Assembly (NCBI GenBank): GCA_022749755.1
Contig: CM040444.1
Coordinates: forward strand, 16,475,274 to 16,539,273
Source of the DNA: Azadirachta indica
Lineage: Eukaryota > Streptophyta > Magnoliopsida > Sapindales > Meliaceae
DNA: 64,000 nucleotides
Reading direction: 5' to 3'
Under the pieces are notes generated by a model that saw nothing but the letters and a program-made list of their open reading frames with translations, was not told the origin of the DNA and made no database searches. A program made the position numbers and the translations under genes. Positions 35,505 to 49,500 of the stretch are shown piece after piece (positions within the stretch are counted from its first letter, which is position 1; the number at the start of each line of letters is the position of its first letter).

Positions 35505-35957
35505 AATAATAACATATAGATCCCTGAATTTTAATTTAATTAATACAGAGATATAGGTTGTATTTTTTTCTCAAAAATCCCTAACGTTACAAGTGTAAAT
35601 AAAATTGCGTCTATTAGTAATTATAATAGTACACTGGGTATTTAAAATATCTATAATCATAATAAAAATTATAAATTTAGTTTTAAAAAAATAAAAATCT
35701 AAGAGCCTAAATAGAAAATAGAAATATAAATTCAAGACTTATAATAGGTGTTAATTAGTTTAATAGATAAAATCTCTTAAGATGATACAAATATTTTAGA
35801 GTTTATACTTTTCTCATATTGGCTCGAGAAGGAATTTAGTTTATATTTTTGTAATATATATAAAAAATTAAACAAAAAAATACCGAAGTACAACAAAACT
35901 AAACTATGTTTTCATGTATGATTATATCAAAATTTAGGGACTCAAACGTTATTATTT
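35505..35957. mobile_element. MITE-like element, about 450 bp
   Basis: The left end AATAATAACATATAGATCCC and the right end, read in reverse complement as AATAATAACGTTTGAGTCCC, form terminal inverted repeats that continue as CTGAATTTTAAT versus CTAAATTTTGAT. The interior is noncoding. I could not identify a target duplication, so the superfamily is open. Confidence 0.5.
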
Positions 35958-36278
35958 AATTTATGTAATTTTTTTTTTATTACGAAACAATCAATATTCT
36001 TTTAAAAAAATCAAAATTACTTTTGTAACTTGGCATATGTAATGTAACTAGATACTTCGAAGAAATAGATATTTTATATATATATAAAGAGAAAATAAAA
36101 AGATTAAATGGTACTTCTAGAATATGAAAAACTTTTCGACGACCAAGCCAAGCATAATAGCCGTCCGATGTCGTTGACTCTTCTTAGCCAATTAATTAAT
36201 TTGATCAAAACAAGTACAACGGAGAATCTTAAACTTGTAATTCCCAAATTACCCTTTTCAACGTCCTCTAGCTATCTC

Positions 36279-36286
36279 TATAAATT
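36279..36286 (+). promoter_or_regulatory. TATA box of the phytosulfokine gene
   Basis: TATAAATT lies 97 bases before the ATG at 36376, with a pyrimidine-rich stretch (TCTCCCCCTGTCTC) between them, a layout typical of plant core promoters. Confidence 0.6.
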
Positions 36287-36375
36287 CAACGCCCACACAA
36301 TTCTCCCCCTGTCTCGTATTCATTTGGCAACTCTCTAGATTACAGCACACACTCAGAATAATAGTAATAAAGAAG

Positions 36376-36751
36376 ATGTCTTACAAGCTCACCACTCTCT
36401 TCTTTATCCTCGCCCTTATCCTTTTCACCTCCTCTGCCGCCAGGCCGGAACCTGCATTCTCCGACGCTTCTCCGGTGAAACATCTACATGGGGTACGTAA
36501 TTGATTTTCTGAAATTTTATAAATGTAAATAACTGACGAGGGTTTTTCTTTTTCTTCATTATTATTTTTGACATATATGTTGATGTTTGGTCATAATTTC
36601 TTACATGAAGGATCATGTGGAAGAAGCAGCAGAGAATGCTGATCAGACGGTGGAGGAAATCTGTGATGGAGTTGGAGAAGAAGAGTGTTTGATGAGAAGA
36701 ACACTTGCAGCTCACGTCGATTATATCTACACCCAGGAGGCCGAGCCTTGA
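36376..36751 (+). CDS. PSK: Phytosulfokine (PSK) peptide precursor, two exons, 85 aa
   Basis: Exons 36376-36492 and 36611-36751; the junction keeps frame (CAT GGG|GTACGT...GAAG|GAT). Residues 1-24 form a signal peptide ([17 protein letters not shown]). The precursor ends ...[20 protein letters not shown] followed by YIYTQ at residues 77-81 and five to six bases later the stop. YIYTQ is the exact phytosulfokine pentapeptide; the Asp before it is needed for tyrosine sulfation, and the Cys-(x)n-Cys with LMRRTL is the conserved PSK precursor box. After secretion, sulfation of both Tyr and cleavage by subtilases, the peptide is sensed by PSKR receptor kinases and promotes growth and modulates immunity. 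The intron of 118 bases splits the ORF, so simple ORF lists miss it. The paralogue number cannot be set from the sequence. Confidence 0.95.
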
Positions 36752-39700
36752 AAAAAGACTTCTTCCTTCATATATTAATGCCAAAATTCTTGTTTTTTTT
36801 TCTTGGATAAACAGTTTACGTTCTTGAGAGGGATCGGGTTCAGGTTTCTGGGTTTTAAATAGTTAATTATATTGTTTTGTTTAATTTCTCCATTCTTGTA
36901 GAAGATTTTTTCTTTGTATTTTTAGATTTTACTGTTTTAATCAGTTGTTTTATAATCTGTATACGGTATACCTTTGTGGAAAATATACGATAGCTAGACG
37001 TACTGTAGTTGAATTTTTTTAATAATCAAATTATATTTTTAGTCTTTAATTTATCTTCTATGGTTTGAATTTGCATGTACGTATTATTCAACAATCTTAA
37101 TAGCTTTTATTAGTCTGTGTTCTCCAGCAAAAAAGAAAAAGTCTCACCAACTTATCTCCATAATTATTAATTACTTAAGCAATTTATGGATAGTTACATA
37201 ATTAAGTTTTCTTTTTTAAAAGCATTTGACAATTCTTTGCATCTGATGAGGAATTAATTAATAATTAGAACTCTCTTGGATTGTTTTGCAGCTCACGCCA
37301 AGATAGAAGGATGATAAAACCTCTTTAATTACCAAAACATTCATCCATTATACGTAGTATTACTTCACATCAAAAGTATTGCATTGTTGATAGTTTAGAA
37401 GTAATAAACTATGGTATATTTAGTATCCCAACACAACATTTATATGTTTAGTTAACACTTAATTAGTTTTATTACAGAACTCAGATTTATCATAATTAAT
37501 TAATGATTTTACGTTGTAGTCATTGTAAACTAAAAATGAGAAATTTATTCTAAAAATTATATATGTGAGGACTCAAATCCTTTTTAAGCTAGAAAGAGAT
37601 AAGGTGAGCACTTAGTTATTAATGAGTGTTCGTAAAGTCTATCTAATAACGAAATGGATTAATAAAAATCTCATGTGTAAATAAAATTTAAAACAAACAG
37701 ATGTCTTGATATGTATATTTTTGACCTAGCAAGCTCTAGCAATCAATACGAAGAAGAGAGTGGTGTGTCGATTAATTAACAAAGAGCAATCAATCCTGCC
37801 TAGCTTTTCGTTGAAAATAAAGGCTTTTGCATATGATAGCTATTAGACCAAACCAGTATGTATGCATATTAAATCAACTATACCAATTAAACATTGGGTT
37901 CTTGCCTTTGTGGCCGCTGCTTCTCCACACAAATATCATGTGGCCAATAATATCGATGAATTTTAATCATTAATGGAGCTCGATATTCATCACTATGTTC
38001 TCTCTCCAACCCTATGAATTTAATTTCCTACTCCCAAAAATAATGCTTTTCACCACAAAAGAAACATCCAACTGTAGTTGAATTATTAACGTACGTTGCC
38101 ATAATTCTACTCCAACTGCGCCGAAATTAAAATTAATATATACATCCACGAAGATTAATTACATGATCATTAATGCCATCACATTATGTTTCGAAATGTG
38201 ACCAAACACTGCACGGTTCTCTCTTTGCTGGCCGGATAATATTAATTGTAATCATAATTAATATTAAGAAAGAACTCCTCCATTGGTATTAGTATTAGTA
38301 TTATTATAGATATATATATATATATATAATCTATTATTAAATTATATATATATATATTATATAAATTTGACTAAGTAATTATCCTTTAGATACATGAGGA
38401 ACCCTCGCGTTCCTTCTAAGTTGCGTCATTAATTAATTTACTATTAATTTACTAAGTCTTGATCAATTTACTTTAACCTAACTAGCTACCAGCATCTCCA
38501 TTTGTCAAATTTGTGTAGAATATTGGTTTAGATTTTTTCCACAGCGAAATCTCTCTCAGGAGATAAACCAAACTAATGCATCATATATAGTTTTGGGTCT
38601 AACCTAATTAATTAATTCTATTCCCCCCCATTTCTCTTCCCTTCTTCCCCTTTCCCCCCAACCGAAAGAAAAAAAAAAAAAGAAGTCAAAACCCTCGCTA
38701 TGTTTTATCTCTTCCTCCCAGTTATACATTTATACAATGGCTAAGAAAGCTTATAATCCTAACTACTATTAATGTGACTCTCATCAATAACTGATATATT
38801 ATAAAATAATTATAAACTTTATTAACATACTGTTTATTAGTGTACAAGTATCATAGTCATTTGTTCTATCATCAATTTGTAATCAAACTAATTTATATGT
38901 GTAGAGATTTGGCTTACCTTTTCCAACATGTTTGTTAGCTAGTGTATGGCATTGATATATCTTTCGGGAACGTTATATATACTTAACATATATGAATTAG
39001 TAAAGAATATAAATTGTAATAAAATACTAGCACAAGTTGTAAGATGGAACTTAAAAAAAAATGCAACTTGTAATATTCAAACATATTAGACCACTACATG
39101 AATTACCATATATTTTGAATAGTCAAATTATGAAATATTTTAATATAGTTAGTCTTGAGCTCTTATATATTTTATTCTTTGTTTTTTCAGTTACCTTAAT
39201 CTTTTTAGACTCATTATTATTCTACTAAAATATAACTTTTAATCCACAAAATAAAATTTCAGTTCTTATAAATCTTACTCTCTCTTTTGAACTATTTTTG
39301 GCAAGGGGTATAGACTCATTATACTTGTACAAGTGGTATAATTGGGATCGTAATACTATGAATCCTTAATTCTCAAAAGAACACTAACAAGGTCAACTAT
39401 AAGTGAGTGAATAATTTAAGTAAAAATAAATGTTTATATACTTTAGTAAGTCTTAATACGGTTGAAACTTGAAATATTATGACTTTTAATCCATGGTTGT
39501 CAACAATAAGTAATAATTAGATAAAGAATAAATTTAAGTAAAATAAATGTTTTGTTTTATTAAGTCTATTATCGTGCAGCCTAGAGATCTATGCTTACAC
39601 ACAAAGTAATATCTCGCTCTCCTGTCGCTAGAGTGATCTCCATACCGGACTATCAAATAGATCATATTAACTATACTTTTAAAGTTAAGTAGAAACATAC

Positions 39701-40668
39701 ATTAGACACAAACATACTTTAATCTTTTTTTCCCCGTCAACAAAGCTTCTGGTAGTAGTAGTACCACTTCCATTAGGATCAAAAGAAAGAGGAAAAAGTT
39801 AAGGGGCCGAACTTGAGAAAAGGACCAGACAAATGAGCAGCTGTGGCCTTATATAAAGTCATAGAACAGAACGACATACAGCTTCTCTATAGCTGAGGAC
39901 ATTAGAAAATAGAAGTTATATCTTTACAAGTCATAAAGAAAATATATTACATCTCAAAAGATATGCATGTTTCCTTCATGGTTTTGTCCCACACCAACTT
40001 TACCCAAAGAAACAATGAACTCTCTCTGATGGCCCTACCCACATGATCAATTTATTCCAATATCAGTTTTAAATCATAAATCCGAGTAAACTAATTGTAT
40101 TCCATTTAGAAGTTTTCAAATGTAGGACAAGGAATGAGTGATTTGGGGTCTCATTCATGGTTCAAAGATAATGTATTACGTGTATTTCTAAATAAATTAT
40201 TCACTTGGAATCATTTTTAAGCAGGGAAAATAAATTTAATTAATTAAAATGTGTACAAAAAGCACTCTTTAAGTTGCAACCAAGCAAACAATCCATACAT
40301 ATCCTTTTTCAATTCTTGTTGTAATGGGACACCCTTCATAACACGACAGAGATTAATAGGGACCATGTATATATATCTGTATATTCATTATGTAATGTTA
40401 ATTTGTTATACAGAATGGAGGGAGAGAACTTGAACACAATTATATGATTTCTAAATTCTATTTTTATTTTAATTTTAAGAATTTGATGTCATCAATCAAT
40501 TACAAGATTGCCTGTTTTTAACTTTTGGTTTCCTGAATCTACTACAAAGGTTGCTTTCCAGCGCTCCTTGAAAACTATACCAGAAGCAGCTTCTCTCTGT
40601 AAAACCTATCCGCTTCTTCTTTCTCTTCACAGTTAGAATCATTCTTATTGCATTTCTTTTTCCTGATA
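36752..40668. other. Long intergenic region, no gene seen
   Basis: 3' flank of the phytosulfokine gene and 5' flank of the DUF4378-like gene. TA-rich tracts lie at 38310-38365. No coding sequence, structural RNA or clear transposon ends were found. The last 150 bases (C/T-rich, CTTCTCTCTG) are probably promoter and leader of the next gene. Confidence 0.45.
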
Positions 40669-42103
40669 ATGGCTACTTGTACATCTAAGCCAGCACCTAT
40701 GAAAAAGCTCAAGGATCATCTCCAAGAGCAGCAAGATCCTTTTAAATTGAGTTCATACCTTTCAGAAAGACGATATTCCATGAAGAAGTTGAGCTCTGGT
40801 AGTGATAATAAGCACAGCTCCAGCAATTCTATGACCAACCTGCAGGAACCATGCAGTTCAAGTTTGACAAAGAAAACGATTCTTCTTGCTCCGAGGAACC
40901 TGAAGTCTTTTCTGTACAGGCTCATTACTCCTGGTGAGAAGCAGGAGCTTTCAAGTTGCAACAAAGCTGTGAAAGAGAAACTTTTTTCTGAGACAATTGA
41001 TATGATCCAGCAGATTGCAGAAACAAATTGGTTTTCCGCAGTAAGCAATGTCACTCCATGCAGTGCTTCTTCTGATCAATCCGATTATTTTGCTTCGGAA
41101 CATTGGGATGGCTTGCTTGTAGCAGAAGCTTCTCAAGTCTTGAATGTGAGACAATCTGAAGAAGAAAAGGTAAGAAAACATTTAACTAAAAATATGAACC
41201 ATGATACGCCTAACGATTCTCTTCCTTTCTACATTCCTTGTTTAAATTCAGAATGAATGTGGTTTTGTGTTTTATAGCGCTTTTAAGTTCAGTTACTCAC
41301 AAAGCTGACAGACTGCTATAGATACACAGCAACCATGGAGCTGCAACGAAGATGACAAGCAACTTAGCCCAATAACATACGGTAAAGGTTCACCAATCCC
41401 ATTAAGTAAATTATTCGACTGCACCAAAATGAAACAAAGTTCACAAACTGTTTTCTTCCACTAATTGATTTTGAAAATTGCCCGAATTGCACTTAAAGTT
41501 GGTGATTTTAGTCCGTTGCAACACCGTAGAACCTTAATCTCAAACACACCCCTAAAATATTCTCTGAATTCTCATCTGGTTTTTCCTTTTCGTGAAATAG
41601 GCCCTTCATCTTCAAGCATTATTTTGGCGAAAGCTAAAGGAGAACCTTTGGTCTCAGCTTTTCTATTGAAATCTCTGGTAAAGTCATTGACTGAGAAACA
41701 CATTCAAGTTGGTTTTCCAGAAGTAAAGGAAACAGTTCCGGGCCTTCCGGCTGGTTCGTCCAAGAGCCAGAGAAACAAAAGGGTCTTGCTGCCGGAAAGC
41801 AAGCGGCTGTTGTTGGATTGCATAAAGAGAGCCATTATGCACAATGTTCAGAACAACGAAAGACAGAAGCATCTTCACAAATTGTTGAGCATAGAAGAGC
41901 TTGGAAAAATCATCAGCAGGCAACTCTGCGCATTAGGGAAGCAACTGGTAAATACTACAAATGCAGCCCGCCTGACAAATTTGGATCTCTGCAGCACACC
42001 AGAAGAATGGAATAACTTCCGCCAAACAAAAGTGCAGATATGCAGAGAGATGGGTGATTCAATCATCGATCAGATTATTGATGAAATAATCGACTTGCAG
42101 TAA
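40669..42103 (+). CDS. DUF4378-like C-terminal domain protein, three exons, about 357 aa
   Basis: Exons 40669-41169, 41312-41381 and 41601-42103. The start is the ATG giving MATCTSKPAPMKKLKDHLQE; the frame upstream has no ATG. The N-terminal two thirds are Ser/Lys-rich and probably disordered, with LAPRNLKSFLYRLITPGEKQ near residue 78. The last ~120 residues resemble the DUF4378 domain found at the end of plant TRM-type and related proteins: LLPESKRLLLDCIKRAI, ELGKIISRQLCALGKQLVNT, then EEWNNFRQTKVQICREMGD and IIDQIIDEIIDLQ, matching the family's W.dF...re.g.eIgd.Ild.iv.E. pattern. Such proteins often act at cortical microtubules, but this one is short and its role is unknown. Exon 2 has two in-frame acceptors 18 bases apart (41312 or 41330). 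Confidence 0.75.
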
Positions 42104-42899
42104 TCTACTAGTACTAGTGAAAACCATGTGAAATAGAGAGGCTACATTGATGATATATACCAAATATTTCCAAAATGAAAACAAATAATTAAATATCAGA
42201 CTCCAATTTTTTTTTTCTTTCAACAAAGAAAAATAATACAATTGAGTAATATTTATGTTATCCACCATGGTTCAGCAATTATGATGGGTACATGGCTGCT
42301 GGTGATGATGATAACAAATGAATTCACGATTTTTGTTAATAGTACATGGTACTGAAACTGAATGCTACAATTTTTAACCTTTTATCTTCCTCTGTAAAGA
42401 TGAGGGGATGAATTCTTTTTTTGTGTGAGACAAGCCCTACGTCCAACTCATCCACTTCCAACCTACCGCGCAAAAATAAATAAATAAAAACTTATATAGC
42501 TTCTGGAGAAAAAAATAGAAAGCAAAATTTTATGTATTTTCTTCTTTATTATCGACAATCAATTCCTGAAATCACTAAATAAGTTGGCTAAATTGCTGTT
42601 CCAATTTCATTATTCTTCCATAATATTTTAGATGCTTGAATAAGTAATTTTTCTTTACCAAAATTAAGAAAATGAACGTACTTCGCAACAATAAAAGAAA
42701 TTCTATATGTCTGAATAATCTGATTTAAAACCAAAAGTTATTAATAGACTATATGGATGACTATCCTATAATTTATGGCAAATTGAGGATCACAAGTATT
42801 TCTATTCAAGTATGATACACAGAACAAGTCTTTCAATGTATTAAACACCGCAAATATGAGAAAAATGAAAACTCATGAGAAATCGGCAGGATAAGATAT
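42104..42899. other. Convergent 3' flanks of the DUF4378-like gene and PRP40
   Basis: About 800 bases between two genes that end towards each other. AT-rich, with no coding sequence. Polyadenylation signals of both genes are expected here but none is distinctive. Confidence 0.45.
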
Positions 42900-45800
42900 C
42901 TACCGACTTTCACCCTCCCCACCAAATTCCCCATCTTCAAGCTCTTCATGATCACCATTTTTTCGAGATCCATTTCGGTGGTCCCTCTTGTGTCTCTTAT
43001 GCCTGCTCTCATTATCTGACTCAGGTGTTGATGCATGCTGCATCATGTAAAACAAAAATTGTAAAACATAAAATAAAATAGAAGCCGTTTCTTTGCATCC
43101 GTAATAGATATAATAAAGCCTATGAACTTTTTAAGTGTCAAACCATCTATCACATAAAAAATAGCAAGAATCAACATACATACCCTTCTTGATTTTTTGT
43201 GATCGCTGCTATGTCTATGGCAATTCCTAGATCGATCTTTTTCTTCCTCATCCAAGTTATCCTGGGTACTGTCATGCCGCTTTCGGCGTTTCCTGTCACT
43301 GTCCTTTCCCGATCTTTTGTTTTCATTGGAAATATGAAGTTCAGCTGAATCAGTATGTTCACTGTCTGCTCCATCCTTCCTTAGGTGATCCTCTTTTTCT
43401 CTTTCACGTCCTCTCTCCTTTTCCCTTCCCTGCTTCCCCTTCCTCCTATCTCTTTCCTCTCTTTCTTTTTCTTTTTTCGCCTGAAGAATGTAAGAACTAA
43501 AATGCTCAACTTCATATGCAAGTCTATTACACACTGTAACAATTTGAACTTGAATCACAATTATGCATATGCAAAACATGATCAAACATCAGCACATACA
43601 CACTGCAGGCAGATTCATATCCATGCTAACCACTAACCAGAAAACTACATTTGGGGTCAAGAAACAGATACCAAATTCCTTTCCACTATTTCACTGTATA
43701 TAGGGCCATAACTATTGTAGGATTGTCAACTTACATATATTTCACACACTTTTAAGTATTGGTTCACGCCTCCCCATAGGGTTATAAAATTACTGCACCT
43801 TCCTTACCAGTGCAATTATCAGTTTCCACATGATGAAACTTCCATTGTTAACTCTGTAACAAATACTGTGAAGTTCACAGCATAATCCGGATACTTGTTT
43901 ACACTATAAACTAGCAGCTTACTGTAGCCTAATAGTAAAATGCACTTTTCAAACAGAATCAAAGCAGTAAAAAGTATTCAAGGTTGTTAATGGGTGCAAG
44001 AACCACATTTTTGTTAAGATAGGTTACTACATCAACTGTATTCATTTACATATTTTCACGATGGAAGCTCCTGGCTACATGCAAAATGTGAATTCATATT
44101 AAAATTTAAAATACATAGCCTAGAATATGTGTACTTAAAACTTTTCCAAAAGCTTCTTCCCTTTTCAGAGAAACAATAGACAAGGGAAGTGCTATCGAAT
44201 ATTTTTAAAGTTCTGAAAGTGGTAAAGATGCAAATAATGCAACAAATATTACCTTCTCTTCCTTTTTCTTACGTTCATTCTCTTTGGCCTGTTCTTTCAG
44301 TTGCACTACATATTCATCAAAAATTCCCCTGCAGATGCTTTCTTCTCCAATGGAACTACAAAAGGGCATTCAATAAGGTATCTCCATGTTAAGCAATTTC
44401 CACTCATGACTGAATATAATAGCTATTGAAAGTCAAATAAAGAAACAAAACGCAAGATTAATCACCCCGTCCTAAAATAATATGTACAAGGTAATATTTC
44501 TTACTTTCAAAAGAATTCAGCCAAAACTTGCTCCAACATAAATAACAAACAAAACATGCATCCATAGACATCAGTGCATTATGAAACATAGGGTCATACA
44601 TACTTTTTAAGTTCTTTAAGTACTCCAAAAGCAAAGATAGAACATCCAAAAGATCACAAAATGCAAGAGATACCTAAGCAATCGGACAGCAAATGTTTGT
44701 AAGATTATTGTAGATATTCATAGGAAGATGAGTAAAAGTTTTTCTTGTAAGGGCATGCACGCCATATCCATAAGTTCTCATCATGCAGCAGATATCCAAG
44801 AATATATGAGACAGCACAACAGATCTTAAGATCCCGAAATACTAAAAACTTTGGACAAAACATAAGTGTTAAGACGAAAAGGTAGTGCCCAATCGTGGGA
44901 CAAAAAATAAATACTTTCCAGAATTTAATGTAAAATAATAACACTTTAAAACAAGGTGTGAGAACTCAACACAAAAATACCTGAACTCTCGGCTACCTTC
45001 AAAGAGTTGTCTGCAATCCTCCCATGTTGAAGATCCAGATATCTCCTGCGACGAATTAAATGACCAGATAGATAGTAAGCACAAAAACTGCATTACTGCT
45101 TAAACTATTTTATGCTGGGACGTCGATACTGTTAGTTAATATACTTTATACACCTTGATAGATCGCAGTAGATCAAAAAAGTCATCTGCAAGACGTTTAC
45201 GTTTCTTGGCTTCTTTCTCCTCCTTCTCCTTGACTCTTTCCAGCAAGTCATCAAATACTAGCTGCAGAGAAGATAATCACTTCGAATTGTTACAGTGCAT
45301 ACAGTAAAATGACCAAAAAAAGAAAAAACAAAGTCGGCCAAGGAATAAAAATAAACAAAAAATACTGGGGAAAACTAAACAAAAAATAAAAATTTCCAAG
45401 TTATTCAATCAGTTCATCACAACAGGAAGACTTCGTAGGACAAGATTACTCGGCCAAGTTAATGAAACATGTTCCCAGGGTTCTAAGCATTGACAGGGAA
45501 GCAACAAAATTTGGTCAAAATATAGCATGTAATGAAATATTTAACATAACTTATCGCATAAATTAAGAAAACTAAATTCTCTTTTTCATCAACTTTCTTG
45601 TCTACCACTGAGACTTGATGAGGGATTTGAGTTCTTCCAACAAATCACTGTGAATCACTTTGAAGTAACCCAATTGCGATATACAAGCAAATGTACAAAG
45701 AAAGTATGCCCACACAAGCACTGCACAGTTGCATATGTTCCTTTCAAAGTAAACTTTTTATATTACAATGAATAAGCAACTACCAAGAGCATATACGTAC

Positions 45801-46470
45801 CTTTAAGTTGACATCTAATATAGACGGAGATGTAACATCCTCCAAAATAGAAGCCTTGAAGTCTTCAAACGTCCAAGTTGATGACAGAGTGATCTATGAA
45901 CATAACAGAACATGAGGCTAGTAAGCAAATTTAAGATATCAAGTGGGAAAAAAAATCATTAAACATACCCTTTTCAGCTTCACTGCATCTTTTATTCTAG
46001 TCTTGTCCTCTTGATACTGTAGAACATAAACAAGTGTAACATTTCAAACTCATAAGAACTATGAGGAAGATTGGCTATATGACAATAACATATTCATAAA
46101 TACTAATTGTTTTATCAATATAAACAATAGATCACCAAGTGACTTCAGATTTTTTATGACAAGTAGTAGACACTCATTCATGTCTCATTTCAACAATGCT
46201 TATGTGGCAAAGTAATAAAGAATCATTATCATGATGAAGCATAGTTTAAAGTCTAATATTATTCATGCTTTGCTTGTTGGCAGCATGTTAAAACTTTAAC
46301 TGTAGAACTATGTCTATAAAGAAATTCTTTTAACAAAAAGATTGTATATTAAGGACTATGGTATACTAAACTTTCTAAATATAAAAAGATTAGTTCAGAT
46401 TAAATTATTAAGCAAGTCTTTGGATGAAGACAAACCTACAAGAATTATTGACATCTGGAATCTCTAAATT

Positions 46471-46501
<31 letters not shown>

Positions 46502-49500
46502 TTCTAGAATTTTATACCAGACATAGGAATTTAATAAGAATTAAAAGCTAGTACATATATATAATACATATATATTACCTGCTTCTGTAGCTCCTCAGCA
46601 ACATCTTCAAATAAATCCTTTGGAGTCGAGCCTGAGGTATTTGATGCGACTGCCATATACGCAGGTAAATCTTTAACCTAATATCAATCATTAATATGAG
46701 AAAACACATCTAAAACAAGCTACAACACACAGAAAACCATATTCTGACTCAGTTGGAGAACCACTTATGTTTTTCCCAAAACCAAAAAATAAAAATGAAT
46801 GATTTTGGTAACCTTCATGCAATAATCACGCCAGTGAGTTTTGGCAGTAAGAGTGCCTGAAGCAACATCTGCTTCCATCAACTTCCGAAACTCATCCCGA
46901 TTTTTACGCTCAGCCTTTCTCAGCTCTTCCTGTTTCAACCAAAGAGTGAGAGAAGAAACAATTCCTGGAAAGAGTAAGGATCAAGATCCAAAACAACAAC
47001 AGACAATTAAAGCACCTTCTGTATCTTCCTTTGCTCCTCCTCTTCTTTCTCTAAATCATTTAAATATTCCTGTTACAATACCTCAAACTTAGCTCAATGG
47101 AGAAATGTAGCCTGTCAATAGCCAATTGAAGTAAATTACCTGAAAAATTTCTAGTCGATCAATTTTCTCAAGACGTGAACATCTTTCATCAGCCTCTAAG
47201 CGGTCTTGAACCTTTCGCCACTGGGTGCTCGCCTGAAGTGTTCACATAATATATGAGATCAATAGCAAAAACTTACCCGACACAACAAATTAAAAAAAAA
47301 ATGAAAAGAAAAGAAAGAAACTGCTTAAAGGTACCTTAATGAAGTCACAGGATTCCAAAAATTGCCTATACTCCATTATATTCTGCTTGCGCTCCTCCTG
47401 CAACTTTGCTCGTTCCTAACCAGTATACAGACTTAATTTCAGTATGAGAACAAATGCTTCACATCATGGGCATATAAGGCTTAAGAGAAAAATAAAAAGA
47501 AAAATGAATGGCCTACTAGAGCATTTTTAATATTCCTTTCAGAAGGGAGAGACGAAGTGAGATGCGTACACATCCACGGTATACAAATAATACAAACAGA
47601 TGAGAACAGTTGAAAAGAAGTATACCTTTTGCCTGAGTTCTTCCAAGTGATCATCAAACAGATCCCTGCGGTCCCTTTCCCGTTCAAGAGCTTTGAAAAA
47701 CTTCGTCATTTTCAAACATGGTCACCGCTTTGCTGAAAGGTCATTCAAATATTCAATTAGCAAAAGAGAGTTACCAGGAGAATGGCAACAGTATTTGCAA
47801 GCACAAACCAAGAATTTTAAATTGCAGAAACAGAAAAATGGCTTTATGTAGCAAAACACAAACCTCCATCTTGTAGATGATGTCAGCTCTACAGACTCCT
47901 GCAATTTAAAAAATGTAACCAAAATAATTGTAAGAAAGAAAGTAAATTGCATCAGTCAATAAATTTAGAAGAAATCTCCAAAAGCAGCAAACAAATTACT
48001 TCCAACATCTTTTTATAATCTTCCCGTGCTTTTTTTTTCAGTTTATTTCTCCTTTCCTCAGCTTCCTGTTTTTTCCTTTGAACCATGAACTGAAACATTA
48101 AATTAATAATATAACCAGAAAAATGATCAATTAATAGACATATAGTAAGTCCGAGAAAGTATCAAAAGAAATCAAAAATATTTGCTGAATACACTTTTTA
48201 AGCCAACCAAACCACCAACTTTCCAACAGACTCAACTAAACAGTACATCAGCATAGAGATTTACCTCGTTAAAAGCTTGCTTCCGCTCCCCAAGAGTTTT
48301 TAGAGCAGCATACCTTCTGTCATTAATTATTGCTCTCATTGCCTGTTATATTTATGATAAATTCAGATATGTAATATGAGAAATATAAAAGATGATTTCA
48401 GCATGCTTAAACTAACCTGTTCCCATGTCCAGTCAGACCCAACATTTGCAGACTCCAAAAGTGCTTTAAATGCATTTTTAGCCTCCTAATATTTGAAGGA
48501 CGGTAGTAATAAATATAATGTAAACTAATAAAGCAAAACATTACATGAAATATGGCAAGTTTTACTACCATCTTATTAGCATATGCTAAATGCTCCTGCT
48601 CAACCGTCTTCTCTTCCAATACATCGTTAACTTTTTCAATTTTCACATCTTTCCTGGTTTCCTGCAAGCCATATCATCGTTAACTAGAGTACAGCATATC
48701 TAGTAGTTATAATACATGTTAACATATTAATAAAAAAAATTATAAAAAATAGTAGAAGGAAAACCATTGCACACCTCTGGCTCTTGTGCAGAGACTTCAT
48801 CTGCAGAACCAACATCACAAGCTGATAAGTTGCCGGAATTACTCCTACAACATTTGAAAGCAACAGGGCATTCAACACACCAACTGCAAAACAATAGTGA
48901 AAAAAGTAAAAACCAGCTAAAGATATGTACTTCGATTCCGTAACTGTTTTGACAGTTACAGCATCTCCCACAGTTGACGGAACATCGGATGTCGGTGTAA
49001 TAGAATCTACAGTTGTTTGAACTACATCTTCATTGACTACGAAAGATGACACTACAACAGGTGAGGCTGCCGATGCAGAGACCAGAGCAGGTTTTATATT
49101 GGTGGCAGCGACAATAGGAACCACTGGAACCGGGCTTGATGCTACCACTTGAACTGTAGAAGATGAGATATCAACACTGGCTGGTGTTTTAACCACAGCA
49201 GAAGGAGCAGAATTTGATGTTTGAGAATTAGCAGATGTTTCTGACTGTGGCCTTTTGGTGGATGCCTTCTCTACTTGTTCACGGGCCAACTACAAGGCAA
49301 TATTTTGAATTATAATCATGGAAAATTGAAAAAGAAATAAGATATCAACCACAGGAAAATGTGTTATATAGATTGTCACTTAAATTAATTAATTTCCAAA
49401 AAAAAAGAAACAAAAAAAGACCTTCAGCTCATCAGGTAGTGACCACTTTGACTGCTTGGTAACCTTGTTGTAGTAATACCTGCAGAAAATTCAGAGACAG

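Larger units (their letters stand above)
32966..36375. other. Long intergenic region upstream of the phytosulfokine gene
   Basis: 33100-35490 is AT-rich with no gene. A MITE-like element lies at about 35505-35957. A TA tract is at 35361-35379. From 36080 the promoter of the phytosulfokine gene begins; the open stretch 36108-36338 is overlapped by that promoter and has no motifs. Confidence 0.5.

Noticed and set aside
43043..43585. 180-codon ORF as a separate gene
   Set aside because: The Arg/Glu/Lys-rich core is one PRP40 exon (43184-43480); both ends are intron read-through.
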